Part shown: positions 47,593 to 60,094 of the stretch, piece by piece
How the letters are laid out: every line of letters begins with the position of its first letter
Position numbering within the stretch: position 1 is the stretch's first letter
Source of the DNA: Arabidopsis thaliana
Taxonomy: Eukaryota; Streptophyta; Magnoliopsida; Brassicales; Brassicaceae
Direction of reading: 5' to 3'
Length of the DNA stretch: 64,000 nucleotides
NCBI RefSeq assembly: GCF_000001735.4
Contig: NC_003076.8
Location: forward strand, 6,448,001-6,512,000
Program-made: the position numbers and the translations under genes
Notes under the pieces: generated by a model
Told to the model about the DNA's origin: nothing
The model's input: the letters and a program-made list of their open reading frames with translations, nothing else
The model's database searches: none

Positions 47593-49987
47593 ATGGGGAA
47601 GAAGAACAAGAGAAGTCAAGACGAGTCTGAGCTCGAATTGGAGCCAGAGCTAACGAAAATAATCGATGGAGACTCTAAAAAGAAGAAAAATAAGAATAAG
47701 AAGAAGAGAAGCCATGAAGATACGGAGATAGAACCGGAGCAAAAGATGAGTCTCGACGGAGACTCGAAGGAGGAGAAGATAAAGAAGAAGAGGAAGAACA
47801 AGAACCAAGAGGAGGAGCCAGAGCTTGTGACGGAGAAAACGAAAGTCCAAGAGGAGGAAAAGGGAAATGTAGAAGAGGGTAGAGCCACTGTTAGCATAGC
47901 CATAGCTGGTTCAATCATCCACAACACTCAATCACTTGAGCTCGCCACACGCGTAATCTCTCTTTCTCTCTATCTCTCCCTTCGTTTCTCTGTTTTTCCA
48001 TTCCCAGATAATTTAAAGTCCCCTTCTTCCATTTCTAACATTTCTCAGCTCGCCGGCCAAATTGCTCGTGCAGCTACAATTTTCCGAATCGACGAGGTAT
48101 GTGATTCCTCTTCTTTCAATCCATAGAGCTTGTAAAACTTGTTCCTGTTGCATCAAAACCACTCAATGTTGAAAATTAATTGTGCTAAATTCTAAAGCTT
48201 TTTTTGTTTTTGTTTAAATCAGATCGTAGTGTTCGACAATAAGAGCAGCTCAGAAATCGAATCAGCTGCTACGAATGCTTCTGATAGCAATGAAAGTGGT
48301 GCCTCCTTTCTCGTTCGTATCTTGAAGTATCTAGAGACACCACAATATTTGAGGAAATCTCTCTTCCCCAAGCAAAATGATCTTAGATATGTGGTGTGTA
48401 CTTGAGTCCTTTCTCTTCAAGTTTCTCACTTGTATTCATTCTTTTTCTTTAAAAGTGTGTTGTGACCAGATTTTGTTTGATTAGGGTATGTTGCCACCTC
48501 TTGATGCTCCTCACCATCTGCGTAAGCACGAGTGGGAACAATACCGTGAAGGTAATATAATTTCCACATGCATCTAATGAGATTGCTTTAAACCCGTGAC
48601 TTCGCAATTGCTGATTACATCTTTAGAGATACCATATGAAATATCAAATGTCTTTTACAAGAAGCTGGTTTGGAGAAATATGAATAAAGCTGCTACCTTT
48701 CCTTGTTTTAGAAAGCTGTGATATTGTGTTTTTTGTTTTGTTTCACCTTTGTTTTGGAAATGATAATCTTTTAGGTGTGACACTGAGTGAAAAGGCTCCA
48801 AATTCTGAGGGTACATTGGTTGATGTGGGTTTAAGCAAGGTATCGTTACTTCCTCTCAGCTTGTTATATCTCAGTTGGCCTCCATTTTACCTGTTTGTTT
48901 TACACATTTTTTGCATGAGATTGACCTTTATTCGATGCTCGTGATGCAGAGTGTTGTTGTTGATCAAGTGCTGGGTCCAGGAATTAGAGTCACGGTAGCC
49001 ATGGGAACTGACCACGATTTAGGTACTGATAATCTCTATTTTCTTTCAAGTTACCATATGCATATCTGTTTTCTTTCTTTAAATTTCTATTTAGATCATT
49101 TATATACGTTTCTCTAAGCTACCTACATCTACTTGTTGAGTTAATATATTTTGAATTTGGTTCATGTAGATTTGGTACGCCAGATTGTTCCACCCTCTAA
49201 GCCAAGGGAAGAAGCAGGAATGTATTGGGGATACAAAGTACGATATGCATCACAATTAAGTTCAGTATTCAAGGAATGCCCTTTCGAGGTAATAATAATG
49301 ATACTCGTCTCCACATCCTTCTACAACTTAGATCATATTTCCTGCATAACCTTATTTCCTAATACCAAAAGCAGGGTGGTTACGATTATTTGATTGGTAC
49401 CTCGGAGCACGGCCTGGTAATTAGTTCATCTGAGCTGAAAATACCAACATTTAGGTGATTCTCATTTCCCCTTAACATGGTATAAGTTTGTGTCTAAACA
49501 CATTATTAGCCGTTTAAATTTGGGGGACTGACTCCAATGGTTATGGCTTGAAATCATAGGCACCTATTGATTGCATTTGGTGGACTTGCTGGGCTTGAAG
49601 AAAGTATTGAAGATGATAATCAGTATAAGGTAACCTCATATTCAGCTCTTTGTCTCTCACAGTGACTAAAAAGTTCTTAAAGATCTAAAGCTGTTTTGGT
49701 CTATACTACATGTGTTTGATATGGACACTAAGCAAAAGACTTTGTTTTACAGGGGAAAAACGTTCGAGATGTGTTTAATGTATACTTGAATACTTGTCCA
49801 CATCAAGGTAGCCGAACCATTCGAGCAGAGGTATTCACAAACTTTTCTTATTAGTTGTGTTTTTTCCTTTTCTTATGTTCCGGGATGATTGAGCTGAGGA
49901 CATTGTGTAATAAATATGCAGGAAGCGATGTTTATATCACTTCAGTACTTCCAGGAACCCATCAGCAGGGCAGTGAGAAGACTTTAA
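47593..49987 (+). CDS. Putative SPOUT RNA methyltransferase (C9orf114/SPOUT1-like)
   Basis: Eleven exons: 47593-47952, 48049-48096, 48223-48393, 48485-48551, 48775-48839, 48950-49022, 49170-49288, 49375-49454, 49560-49629, 49753-49830 and 49922-49987, giving 398 residues. The first 95 or so residues are a highly charged Lys/Glu tail (KKKKNKNKKKR), a likely nucleolar/nuclear localisation signal. The rest is the DUF171/SPOUT fold: VSIAIAGSIIHNTQS-ELATRLAGQIARAATIFRIDEIVVF at the start, MLPPLDAPHHLRKHEW in the middle, and near the end an AdoMet-binding region with GTSEHG, LLIAFGGLAGLEESIE and NTCPHQGSRTIRAEEA. Relatives are nuclear proteins thought to methylate RNA; the substrate in plants is unknown to me. 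Intron 1 is stop-free and divisible by three (see findings). It matches At5g19300. Confidence 0.9.
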
Positions 49988-50195
49988 GCTTCGATAAAAA
50001 GAGTCAAAGAAGCTATTTTGTTCTCATAGATCTGAGGTTTGTCTGAAAAAGAGTGATGTAATGTAACTGTTTTAGAATTTGGACCAAGTGTTTATTCTTG
50101 TACTATCCCAATTTTGGGTTCTTACAATTTTCCTCCATTAGTGGCAGTGTGGCACACGAAGTGTACTCAATTTTTACACTGAGTAACAAATTTAA

Positions 50196-50532
50196 GAGGG
50201 GTGTATTTAATCTAGTATTTTAAGTGATTTGTGTAAAGTTCACAAATTATGTGTTATTCAATCATGGATTTTTAAAATTCTAATGAAATCTAGTGGTATT
50301 GAGCTAATGATTTAAAAATCTACCTTTAAATCTACTGTTATTGAAAACAATTTGTGAATTTCATTCTTATTAATTTTGAGAGGATTTTAGAAAATTTCTT
50401 TAGATAAAAATACAGAAATTCAAATCTCATAGTTTTAGATAGAACTTTAAAAAAGTTTTACAATAAATCACATTAACTTTTCTAAAATCATTAAAATTAT
50501 ATAAAAAATCTTGTTAGATCCGATACACCCTC
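50196..50532. mobile_element. MITE, PIF/Harbinger-like, 337 bp
   Basis: Ends GAGGGGTGTATTT and, inverted, GAGGGTGTATCGG, flanked by TAA (50193-50195 and 50533-50535). The interior is AT-rich and non-coding. TAA/TTA target sites and GGG-type ends fit Tourist/Harbinger MITEs. It lies about 370 bp upstream of the CHR23 start codon. Confidence 0.55.
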
Positions 50533-50612
50533 TAATAATAATATCATTGCCAAGTATTGAAACTTACGTTTGTTATATAATGGGTATGTAGTTTACTAAC
50601 AATTACGTGAAG

Positions 50613-50663
50613 TGGGCCGTTAATTTACAATATATTTAAAATTAAGCATAAACGCCCGGCCCA
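50613..50663. promoter_or_regulatory. Site II-type motifs of CHR23
   Basis: TGGGCCGTTAA at 50613 and CCCGGCCCAAAA at 50654 lie 240-290 bp before the start codon. TGGGCY elements are typical of growth-related plant promoters. Confidence 0.5.
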
Positions 50664-50905
50664 AAATAGAGAAGGGTAATATAGTAAAAGCGGAAAGAAA
50701 GGGGTTAAGACCCTCCTTATCCCTAATAGACCGGTGCGCGTGAGCGACTAAATAATCGTTCGTGATATCGATTTCTCTCCCGTCTCGTTTATCTTTCGGG
50801 GCTAAAAACTCGAAAGCAACAGCGATAGAGAGATTTGGAGAAAACAAAAATAATAAAAACGGAACGGCAACAGAAAATTAAATAATCTAATTAGAAACTC
50901 CCGCC

Positions 50906-53900
50906 ATGGTGAAGCAGCTACAAGAGCAGGAGGAGAACGATCCCGTCGAGAAGACAAAGTCTCTGATCTCTGCTCTTAACTACCTTTCTCGCGACCTTCT
51001 CTTGCCTTCTCACCTTTACGCTTCCGTTTCTTCTATTTACCATGCCTCCGTCTCCGATCTCTCTCCTTCTCCGCCTCTTCGTGTAAGCTGTTTCTTCGAT
51101 TTGCATGTTAGGATTTGTGGTTGTGAATCGAATTTTCTGGCTCTGTGCTTCTTCAACTCCTTCTCTAACCAATTCCTTGGAGTTTCCTTCTCGAATTCGA
51201 TGAATCCGAATTCATTGATTTTTGTGATTTTTGGATGAAGTTATATGCTTGGATTTTGCAGGGAAATAGTTATACTCCCAATAGAGGTGATTTGATGAGC
51301 GAGTTCGAAGATGCACTTTTGCAACAGCGACTAAACTATGAATCAGGCTCTCGACTAGCCGAGTTAAAGGAAACTCGGTATAAGAATCGTATCCACAACC
51401 GATTATCTCAACTTGAAGGTGATTGCTGTTTGACTATGCTGCTTGTAATTTTTTGAAAAAGCCTATGGAGCCAATTATCCTGTGAGATGAATGCTTACTC
51501 TTGTGTTTTTTTTTAAAAAAAATCAGGATTACCTTCCAATAGAGGTGAAGATTTGCAGGAAAAATGCTTACTTGAGCTTTATGGTCTTAAGGTATGTGTG
51601 ACACTAGCTGATCTTTTTTATTGTCAGACATTGTTTAAAATATGATTTCCTTGACACTGACACTGTCTCGTTTGTTTATGGCAGTTACAAGAACTACAAT
51701 GCAGGGTTCGGGGTGAGGTGAGTGCGGAATACTGGCTGCGTTTGAATTGTGCAGATCCGGAGAGACAACTATATGATTGGGGCATGATGCGGTTGCCTCG
51801 CCGAATGTATGGGGTTGGAGATTCTTTTGTTATGGAAGCTGATGATCAGTTCAGGAACAAGCGTGATGCCGAGGTCATTTGCTTTCTAATCCAACGCAAA
51901 ATTGCTTGCTCCCAGATTTTATATTTTTACCTATAGTGATGAAGTCTTTCTTCGAATGGAAACTGATGGCGTTTTGAGATGATAGGAACATCTCATATAT
52001 GCTGATACTATTTGATGATTTTTTAAACTCTTTGTTCAGAGGTTATTACGGTTAGAAGAAGAGGAGAAGAATCTGATTGAAACGACACAGAGGAAATTCT
52101 TTGCAGAAGTACTCAATGCTGTTCGTGAATTCCAGTTGCAAATTCAGGCGTCTCATAGACGGTGTAAGCAAAGAAATGATGGTGTCCAGGTATGATATCT
52201 CTGCCCTTATGTTTTTCATTGCTCATTTTTCTTGTCATTGAACCCATGATATAATTGAGTTATGTATATCCTTAAACGTCATAAATATACAAAGTCTTAC
52301 AAACAGAAATTATTGCCATCTATCTAACAGGCCTGGCATGGAAAGCAAAGGCAACGTGCCACCCGAGCTGAAAAACTAAGGATCATGGCCCTTAAATCTG
52401 ATGATCAAGAGGAATACATGAAACTAGCAAAGGAAAGTAAGAACGAAAAACTAACCCTTTTTCTAGAGGAGACAAACAAAATCTTTGTTAGTTTGGGGGC
52501 TGCAGTCCAGCGTCAGAAAGATGCCAAACTTTCAGAAAACACCAAATTACTGAAAGGCTCAGAATCTGACTTATCTGATGTTGATGCTCCTGAGGATGTG
52601 CTTCCTGCCCAAGATATTGAGATCATTGACTCTGACAATAATGATGATTCTAATGACTTACTAGAAGGCGAGAGGCAGTTTAACTTGGCTATCCATTCCA
52701 TACAAGAGAAGGTAACTATGATTGTTTTACAAGTATTTAATATGAGTACTGTTAAGTTTGTTTAAGTCAGCTATCAATGCTTTTTTTAACAGGTGACAAA
52801 GCAGCCATCCCTTCTACAAGGTGGGGAACTAAGATCCTATCAATTAGAAGGACTTCAATGGATGGTCTCTCTATACAACAATGACTATAATGGCATTTTA
52901 GCTGATGAAATGGGTTTAGGAAAGACTATCCAAACGATTGCACTGATTGCGTATCTTCTTGAGAGTAAAGATCTTCATGGGCCTCATCTAATATTGGCTC
53001 CAAAAGCTGTGCTACCAAATTGGGAAAATGAGTTTGCATTATGGGCACCCAGGTATGTTCCAATTTATTCTCCATTAATTACATTGATATGGAGTGTATG
53101 AACGTTGCTTCATTTTTGTCCATTTGACAGCATTTCCGCTTTTCTTTACGATGGATCAAAGGAGAAAAGAACTGAAATAAGAGCAAGAATAGCAGGAGGA
53201 AAATTTAATGTGTTGATAACCCACTACGATCTTATCATGAGAGATAAAGCATTTTTGAAGAAAATTGACTGGAACTACATGATTGTTGATGAAGGACATC
53301 GTCTGAAGAACCATGAATGTGCTCTCGCAAAGACTCTAGGAACTGGGTATGTTTCTGTATGTTACTCTGGTCTTTGAGTAGACTGTATCTAGTTTCTTAA
53401 AGATGTTTAGACATGCCTTTTTACGCATTAGCTTGATGAAGTCTGAAGTGAATGGTGTTAATTAGTTGTTACTCTGATTTATCTCTTAAAGATACTGTCA
53501 CAAAGGAAATTTAAAGACATTTTGCTTACACTAATTTGTCCTGGATGCAGCTACCGGATTAAGCGCAGACTTCTATTAACTGGAACTCCCATACAGAACA
53601 GTCTGCAAGAACTATGGTCGCTGCTTAATTTTCTTCTTCCTCACATCTTTAACTCAATTCATAATTTCGAAGAATGGTTTAATACTCCATTCGCAGAATG
53701 TGGTAGTGCCAGTCTTACAGATGAAGAGGAGCTGTTGATTATTAACCGTCTGCATCATGTGGGTTTATTATGCACCTTTTTTTGGTTTAGACCCTTTTTC
53801 TTTTATAGAAAATGCGTTATGCATGATACTTGATGTTAATGTCACTTTCAGGTCATAAGGCCGTTTCTACTGAGAAGGAAAAAAAGTGAGGTTGAGAAAT

Positions 53901-55432
53901 TCCTTCCTGGAAAGACACAAGTCATACTGAAGTGTGATATGTCGGCTTGGCAAAAATTGTATTACAAACAAGTTACAGACGTAGGCAGGGTCGGTCTTCA
54001 TTCTGGTTTGTAGCTAAACTTGAACTTCCATTCTCTCCAAAATGCTTTCATCTTTCGGTAAAGAACATAAGTCAGGAAGTTAAATTGCTAATGGAGTCCT
54101 TATGTGCAGGCAATGGGAAATCAAAGAGTCTGCAGAATCTGACAATGCAATTAAGAAAGTGTTGTAACCATCCGTACCTATTCGTTGGAGCAGATTATAA
54201 CATGTGTAAGAAGCCTGAGATTGTGAGAGCTTCAGGAAAATTCGAGTTACTTGATCGCCTCCTTCCAAAACTGAAGAAAGCTGGACATAGAATTCTGCTC
54301 TTTTCTCAAATGACTCGTCTCATTGACCTTCTCGAAATTTACTTGTCACTCAATGACTACATGTACCTCAGACTTGACGGTAGCACAAAGACAGACCAAA
54401 GAGGGATTTTACTGAAGCAATTCAACGAACCGGACTCTCCCTACTTTATGTTTCTTCTGAGCACACGTGCTGGTGGTCTTGGTTTGAACTTACAAACTGC
54501 AGACACTATAATTATATTTGACAGTGATTGGAATCCACAAATGGACCAGCAAGCAGAGGATCGTGCTCATCGGATAGGGCAGAAAAAGGAAGTGAGAGTT
54601 TTTGTTTTGGTTAGCATTGGATCCATTGAAGAAGTAATATTGGAGCGTGCAAAGCAAAAGATGGGCATCGATGCGAAAGTCATACAAGCAGGGCTCTTCA
54701 ACACAACTTCTACTGGTAAAAAGTCTTCATATATATATATTCTTATCAACTAAAAACATGATTTGGAGACTACATGCTAATCTCTTTGAATCATCAACAG
54801 CTCAAGACAGGAGAGAGATGCTGGAAGAGATCATGAGCAAAGGAACAAGCTCACTGGGAGAAGATGTGCCAAGTGAGAGAGAGATTAACCGGCTCGCAGC
54901 TCGAACTGAGGAAGAGTTTTGGATGTTTGAACAAATGGACGAGGAAAGACGTAAAAAGGAGAACTACAAGACACGTCTCATGGAAGAGAAGGAAGTTCCC
55001 GAGTGGGCTTACACTTCAGAGACTCAAGAAGACAAGACTAACGCGAAAAACCATTTTGGTAGCCTCACGGGTAAACGGAAACGAAAAGAAGCAGTGTATA
55101 GCGACTCTTTAAGCGATTTGCAGTGGATGAAAGCGATGGAGAGTGAAGACGAAGATGCTTCCAAAGTCTCTCAGAAACGAAAGAGAACGGACACAAAGAC
55201 AAGAATGAGTAATGGGTCAAAGGCAGAGGCTGTGTTGAGTGAAAGCGATGAGGAAAAAGAAGAAGAAGAAGAAGAAAGGAAGGAGGAGAGTGGGAAAGAG
55301 AGTGAAGAAGAAAATGAGAAGCCATTACATAGTTGGAAAACTAATAAGAAGAAACGGTCAAGATACCCTGTTATGACTTCTTCACCTAATTCTAGAGGTA
55401 AAGGTAGCTCAAAAGGAAGTAAACGAAACTGA
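50906..55432 (+). CDS. CHR23: SWI/SNF2 chromatin-remodelling ATPase (MINU2)
   Basis: Twelve exons: 50906-51082, 51262-51418, 51527-51591, 51685-51873, 52040-52189, 52331-52711, 52793-53052, 53131-53346, 53551-53758, 53852-54005, 54110-54715 and 54801-55432, giving 1064 residues. Seen in order: a helical HSA-like region ([32 protein letters not shown]); helicase motifs [13 protein letters not shown] (I), VDEGHRLKN (II) and [10 protein letters not shown] (III); the C-lobe with [41 protein letters not shown] and DRAHRIGQ (VI); SnAC-like residues; and a long acidic/basic tail ending in a Lys/Arg stretch. No bromodomain is seen, as in the plant MINU class. It is the ATPase of a SWI/SNF complex controlling growth arrest and meristem maintenance, partly redundant with CHR12 (established knowledge). 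Confidence 0.96.
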
Positions 55433-56537
55433 GAATAAGGTTTCTACAAGTATTAGGCATTTGAGTTGGTCTACAAGTATTAAGCATCGAGCCATTTTCT
55501 CATAAATTTGTCTGTTTTTTTTATAATTCAAACCTTGTGAAAAATATATCTTTTTAGAATTCAGAGCTTAAAAAGATGAGAGGGGGAAATTGGAAAAAAA
55601 ATATAGATATCGACCGTTGAATTTAATAGGGTGGTTATTAGTTCCTATTTTACAAGGAATTTTGATGATTTTAATAAAATTATAGAAAGTAAACAAATGA
55701 AATATTTTAAACTATTGCTTGCTAGAGGTTTTTTTAAAATCTTTTAGATTGGTTTTTCATAATCTTGTAGTTTTCCAACCAATCTCTCTATTTTGATGAT
55801 ATTTTTCATGACTTTATTTTGTAAAGAAAAATGTAAAAAAAAAACTATAAACTAATAACATAATAATTTAATTCATTAACAATCATAGATTCTTTTGTTT
55901 TAATTGAATAACACAAAACTTTTATTGACTATATAAAGTAGGAATCCAACAATTCCAGATTTATGAAGATTTTATACTACTATTTACAAATTTTAAACTA
56001 ATAACACCAAACTTTAACATATTTTTAAAAAATCTTGATTAAATAACAACAGATTCTACATAACATTTTAAGTCACTAAAATTCTATTTAAATCACAAAT
56101 ACATAACACCCCCTAAGTTTTGTTTTTGGTAATTTGGCCTGATTTCTCAAGAATCAAGTCATTTGTTTTTCTTTCAAGTTACAAATGGACATCAAATCTT
56201 TTCTACCATCATCACAGCAACCTTTGCAAGTTTAGTTTTACAATACTTGGATCAAATACCCTAATATACTAGTATTGGTGATTTTGCAAATAGAATGACT
56301 GTTTAGATTGCCCTCAACATATATAACAAGAATTGTTTTGATCAACATGAACATGAATCTGGAAAAAGATAACTGATCTATAATTACCGGTGAAACAAAA
56401 GGAAATTTGATCCATTAAATCGGGAAATAGCATTAGGTATCTAAATTTATAATACGTTGGCAAAATAGGATAAATAGATGAAAGAGTACTCCACCAAAAA
56501 GAATTATGCTCATAGGGAGGAGAAGAGGATCAAGAAG
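55433..56537. other. Spacer between CHR23 and the DEFL gene
   Basis: CHR23 3' UTR, then AT-rich sequence occupied by a probable MITE (55627-56113) and the promoter side of the DEFL gene. No other gene seen. Confidence 0.55.
55627..56113. mobile_element. Probable MITE, about 490 bp
   Basis: The left end TAGGGTGGTTATTAG and the inverted right end GGGGGTGTTATGTATT are similar, with TAA on both outer flanks (55624-55626 and 56114-56116). The interior is AT-rich, non-coding and has patchy inverted similarity. The ends resemble those of the MITE at 50196, so they may be related. Boundaries are tentative. Confidence 0.4.
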
Positions 56538-56900
56538 ATGACCACCACCATGAAAATAATGTCTTTTGCTATGCTACTTGTTCTTTTGTTCTCTATTGGT
56601 TAGTCTCTCACCATAAATTTTGATATTTTTGGGGATACAAAGATGTATTATATAAAAAGTTTTTGTTTGATCTTTACGTGAATCTTAAAGATGAAAAATT
56701 GTTGTTTGCATGTTATAGATGTCGTTGAAGGATCCGGAAGTTCGTTGTGCTGTAACACACATGCGAAATTTGGAGCTTGCAACACATACCAAGACAGAAA
56801 GAGATGCAACAAATGGTGTCTTGATGGATGTGATAATAAGAAAGGCGGTTTTTGCAAACGTTTTGCTGGTGGAGCAAAAAAATGCCATTGTTACTGTTAA
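56538..56900 (+). CDS. Defensin-like (DEFL) secreted peptide, different subfamily
   Basis: Two exons, 56538-56598 and 56719-56900, give 80 residues (76 if the second ATG at 56550 is used). Exon 1 encodes the signal peptide (MKIMSFAMLLVLLFSIG). Exon 2 encodes a cysteine-rich domain beginning SSLCCNTHAKFGACNTY, with further cysteines at RCNKWC, DGC, GFC and KKCHCYC. This spacing is unlike the two DEFL genes at the left end. Phase-1 intron and exon layout are standard for the class. It is probably secreted; role unknown. From memory it corresponds to At5g19315. Confidence 0.85.
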
Positions 56901-57309
56901 AAAAAATATGTTTTTATGCTTGCGTTTGCAATCCTCGATTGCTTATTCTAACTAGTATTAAACTCAAAATCTTGTCTTCACTGTTGATTATATCTTTAGT
57001 ATGTGAAATGGTCACTCCTGAAAACTTCTTTCACGTTAGTTTAAACTTTTCAAGTTAACAAAATTTGTTTAAAATCGTATCTAAACCAAAACGGTACCAA
57101 ACCAAATAGAATATAAAATTGTTTTGCTCATAGGTATGACCTCAGAATAGCGATACAATCGTGTTTAAACAAAAAGGACCAATAAGCTATCGGCAAAAAT
57201 AAAACTAACACCAATGTCTCAAATATGTTTTGGTCTTTGTAGCAGCAGCTAGAGTAATAATACTGGTACAAAACAAACAAAAACATTGAAAAGTACCAAC
57301 ATCACAGAC
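56901..57309. other. Short spacer between DEFL and RANGAP2
   Basis: 3' UTRs of the two convergent genes and AT-rich sequence. Nothing else recognised. Confidence 0.6.
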
Positions 57310-58947
57310 TTAATCTTCCTGATTAACTTCAAGGTTCTTCAGCTTCGATTCCAGCTCACCATTCCCATTACCTTCGTTCTCTTCATCTTCTTCGTCTTCC
57401 TCATCATCATCATCTTCTTCTCCATCAGGATCATTCTCATCCAAAGCTCCAAGTAACTCTGGGGATTTCTTGAATATCTCTTTCAATTCTTCAATGCCTT
57501 CTTCTGATATGATGTTCCCGTCAATGTTCAACAGCTTGAAAGCTTCTTTCTTCACAACAACATGAGCCAAGGCTCGTGCTCCGGCTCTTCTTATGTAGTT
57601 GGTGCTCATATCGATGTATTGCAGTTTTGAGTGACCCTCTTCTATACAATTTGCAATCTGGACACATCCCTCATCTTTCAGCTCATTCTCAGACAAATTC
57701 AACTTGTTCAGATCTTGTTTTGCTGCAACACAGGCTGCGATAGCTGAAGCAGCTTCAACTGTTATGTCATTTCCTGCCATCTCTAGAACTTCAATGGGCG
57801 AAGCAGACTCCTTTAGAGCGTTTACTATGGCTATGGCACCTTCATCCTCTAGATTTAGATAACTCAAGTAAAGCTCAGTCATGTGTTTGAAGCTTGAAAG
57901 AGTTTTGCTCAAAGAAACTCCGGCTTCTGTGCCAAACATATTATCCCGCAGATCAAGTTTCTCCATATGAGTACAATGCTCAAGTGCTTCTGACAAGGCG
58001 ATTCCCCCTTTTGAGCCGACTCTTGTGGAAGAACAACGGAAATTCTCCAGCAGTGGGGAACGCTTGACAACCTCTGCAATAGCGAGTGCCCCTTCATCTC
58101 CCGTCATGTTATTATGAAAATGAAGGACCCTCAAATTCTCTGTTGAAGGAATCAACTCGGAGACCGCTTGCGCAGCTTCCTTAGAGATACCATCATTCAT
58201 CAAATACAGCTCTTCCAAAGAGCTCAGAGATTTTAAGAGTGCCCCAAACGCTCTAACACCCTTCTCACCCAATGCATTATCTGATAAGTTGAGAGACGAG
58301 AGAATACTACCTTGCAGTGCGTCAGAAAATATATTCATAACCTCAAGAGCTTCAAGCTCAGGTCGTCCAGCAACAAAGTCAGACAAGTCAACTTCCTTAA
58401 GCTGATCTTTCAAAGACGCCAAGATAGGCTCAGCGACACGAGCAGCTCCCAAGCCAAAACTCCTATTACTAAAGCATATCTTAGTGTAGGCATTGCCAGG
58501 TTCCTTCAAAGGTTTGAGAAGCTCCTCAGCTTCCTCAGCCTCAATGAAAGCCCGTTTACCTTTAGAAATATCGAAAAAAGTTTCGCGGGGAGACACAGAA
58601 TCCTCAGAAATCAATTCTCTTGCCGCAACTTTAGCAACAGGTCCTTTCTTGAGAACTTCTAAGATAAGCTTACTGCATTCTTTGGCATAAAGCTGTACAG
58701 CTGAACCACCATCACCATCAGGCTCCCTCTCAAACTGTTGGTTAGCAGTGGAAAAAGCAATATCTTCGATCCTCTTAGCGTTCTCCGTAGCCTGGTCTTT
58801 GGTTAAGCTACCGTACTTCTCAGTGAAAATAGTCTTGGAAGAAAAATTGTTGGTTATACGCTCAATGAGAGCTTTTCTTGTAGGTAAACTCGGTGGCCAG
58901 AGTTTAATCGAAAATGCATGAGGTCGAGAATCAAGTATATCAGCCAT
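57310..58947 (-). CDS. RANGAP2: Ran GTPase-activating protein 2
   Basis: Single coding exon of 545 residues. It stimulates GTP hydrolysis by Ran at the nuclear envelope and at division structures (established knowledge). Seen: the plant-specific WPP domain at the N-terminus (FSIKLWPPS, W17-P18-P19; RKALIERITNNF), which targets it to the nuclear rim through WIT/WIP proteins. This is followed by about a dozen leucine-rich repeats (SLNLSDNALGEKG, LDLRDNMFGTEAG, LNLSENELKDEG and similar) with the RanGAP-type repeat length, and an acidic D/E tail (about 495-525). The ATG lies just after a 5' UTR intron: acceptor TTGCAG at 58975 and donor GTACGC at 59291, so the leader is in two exons up to about 59350. 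It also serves as partner of the NB-LRR Rx in potato relatives. Confidence 0.95.
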   Translation of the reverse strand: MADILDSRPHAFSIKLWPPSLPTRKALIERITNNFSSKTIFTEKYGSLTKDQATENAKRIEDIAFSTANQQFEREPDGDGGSAVQLYAKECSKLILEVLKKGPVAKVAARELISEDSVSPRETFFDISKGKRAFIEAEEAEELLKPLKEPGNAYTKICFSNRSFGLGAARVAEPILASLKDQLKEVDLSDFVAGRPELEALEVMNIFSDALQGSILSSLNLSDNALGEKGVRAFGALLKSLSSLEELYLMNDGISKEAAQAVSELIPSTENLRVLHFHNNMTGDEGALAIAEVVKRSPLLENFRCSSTRVGSKGGIALSEALEHCTHMEKLDLRDNMFGTEAGVSLSKTLSSFKHMTELYLSYLNLEDEGAIAIVNALKESASPIEVLEMAGNDITVEAASAIAACVAAKQDLNKLNLSENELKDEGCVQIANCIEEGHSKLQYIDMSTNYIRRAGARALAHVVVKKEAFKLLNIDGNIISEEGIEELKEIFKKSPELLGALDENDPDGEEDDDDEEDEEDEENEGNGNGELESKLKNLEVNQED

Positions 58948-60094
58948 TATCGCAAATCCAGAGTTTTAATATCACTGCAAAAACATACACACAAAAGTTA
59001 GAAATAATCAGAGGAGGCTCTATCGTAATCACTAATCACTTAGGAGGATTAACATTGAGCCCAAAGGAATAACTAATTGATAAATCAGAAAATGCTGTGA
59101 CTAAATCAATAACAGAGATTAAGGAGAGTAATCTCGTAAAGATCGGAGATCCTATAAGTGGATAGTTTCGAGAAGAAGCATTAAATCACCAACTACGAGG
59201 AAGGAACATCGGTGCTTAATCACAGGGTAAAATCGGATCAGACAAATAATTATCCGTTTGCGATGAGAATAAACGGAAATGAAAAGCGTACCGGACCGAT
59301 GAAGATTGTCTGAATCTCGGAGCTCTGAGACTCTCTCTGGCTGCAAAATCGAGTGTGTTTTTAGGGTTTCTCCTTCACCGGAGCTCTTTAAAACTCCCTC
59401 CTACGTTCGTTGAACCAAAAGTCTCTATAGACTAATTTAAAAAAAAAAAAAAAGAGAAAGGTTAATAATTCATCGTGACTTGAGTAATTAATCACTTTGG
59501 AAGAAAACGTAATTAATTAGAACCAACCTGGTAATTTTGAATCTTTCATGTTAAAGAAAACTCCTTTATGTGTAATGTAATTTTCAGTGGCTTGTGCTAC
59601 AAAATACTTACAAGTTACAGTCTCTAATCATCAGTAATACTTTCGATTGATTCTTTATTTGTAAAACAAAAATGGGATATTATGTTCTGTGTTGAATCAT
59701 CTCTTAATTATTCAGACATGAACTCACTGGTCACCACTACCAATATCAAATCGTTACAGCTACGCTTAGTCACAACCTACCCAAAGTATCTTTTCTCAAC
59801 AGAGAGGATAGTTGGAGAGTGGATTTTGAATTGAATAGTGGAAGTTATACCACAATGGTATTTTTGGATACAAAGGGTAGCGATTTCATTCAAGACCGAT
59901 TGTGATCAGAGGAGATTAATTAATACAATACAAAATGACCAAAACGAACCAAAAAGCACAGCAAATAACTAAGACAACCCAGTACAGGACGATAAAGACC
60001 TCTAATGGCGGCTCTTGATCTCTCTCTCTCTTTCTCTCTATATAATTCCTTGTCTACTTACCTCTAGTTAAGTGCAGTCTTCTTCTTCCGCATT
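58948..60094. other. RANGAP2 leader and promoter; ARIA 3' flank
   Basis: Contains the RANGAP2 5' UTR exons and intron (58975-59291), an A-rich run at 59439-59454, AT-rich spacer, and from about 59950 the 3' UTR of ARIA. No further gene is seen. Confidence 0.6.

Larger units (their letters stand above)
49988..50905. other. Spacer and promoter of CHR23
   Basis: Holds a MITE (50196-50532) and two TGGGCC-type motifs (50613 and 50658), then a leader rich in A and CT before 50906. No gene seen. Confidence 0.6.

Noticed and set aside
47616-47927. Antisense ORFs opposite SPOUT exon 1
   Set aside because: They are the mirror of a Lys/Glu-rich coding stretch and have no independent support.
53947-54753. 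Long ORF starting in the middle of CHR23
   Set aside because: It enters in the wrong frame before intron 10 and reads through the intron into exon 11; the spliced helicase frame explains the region.
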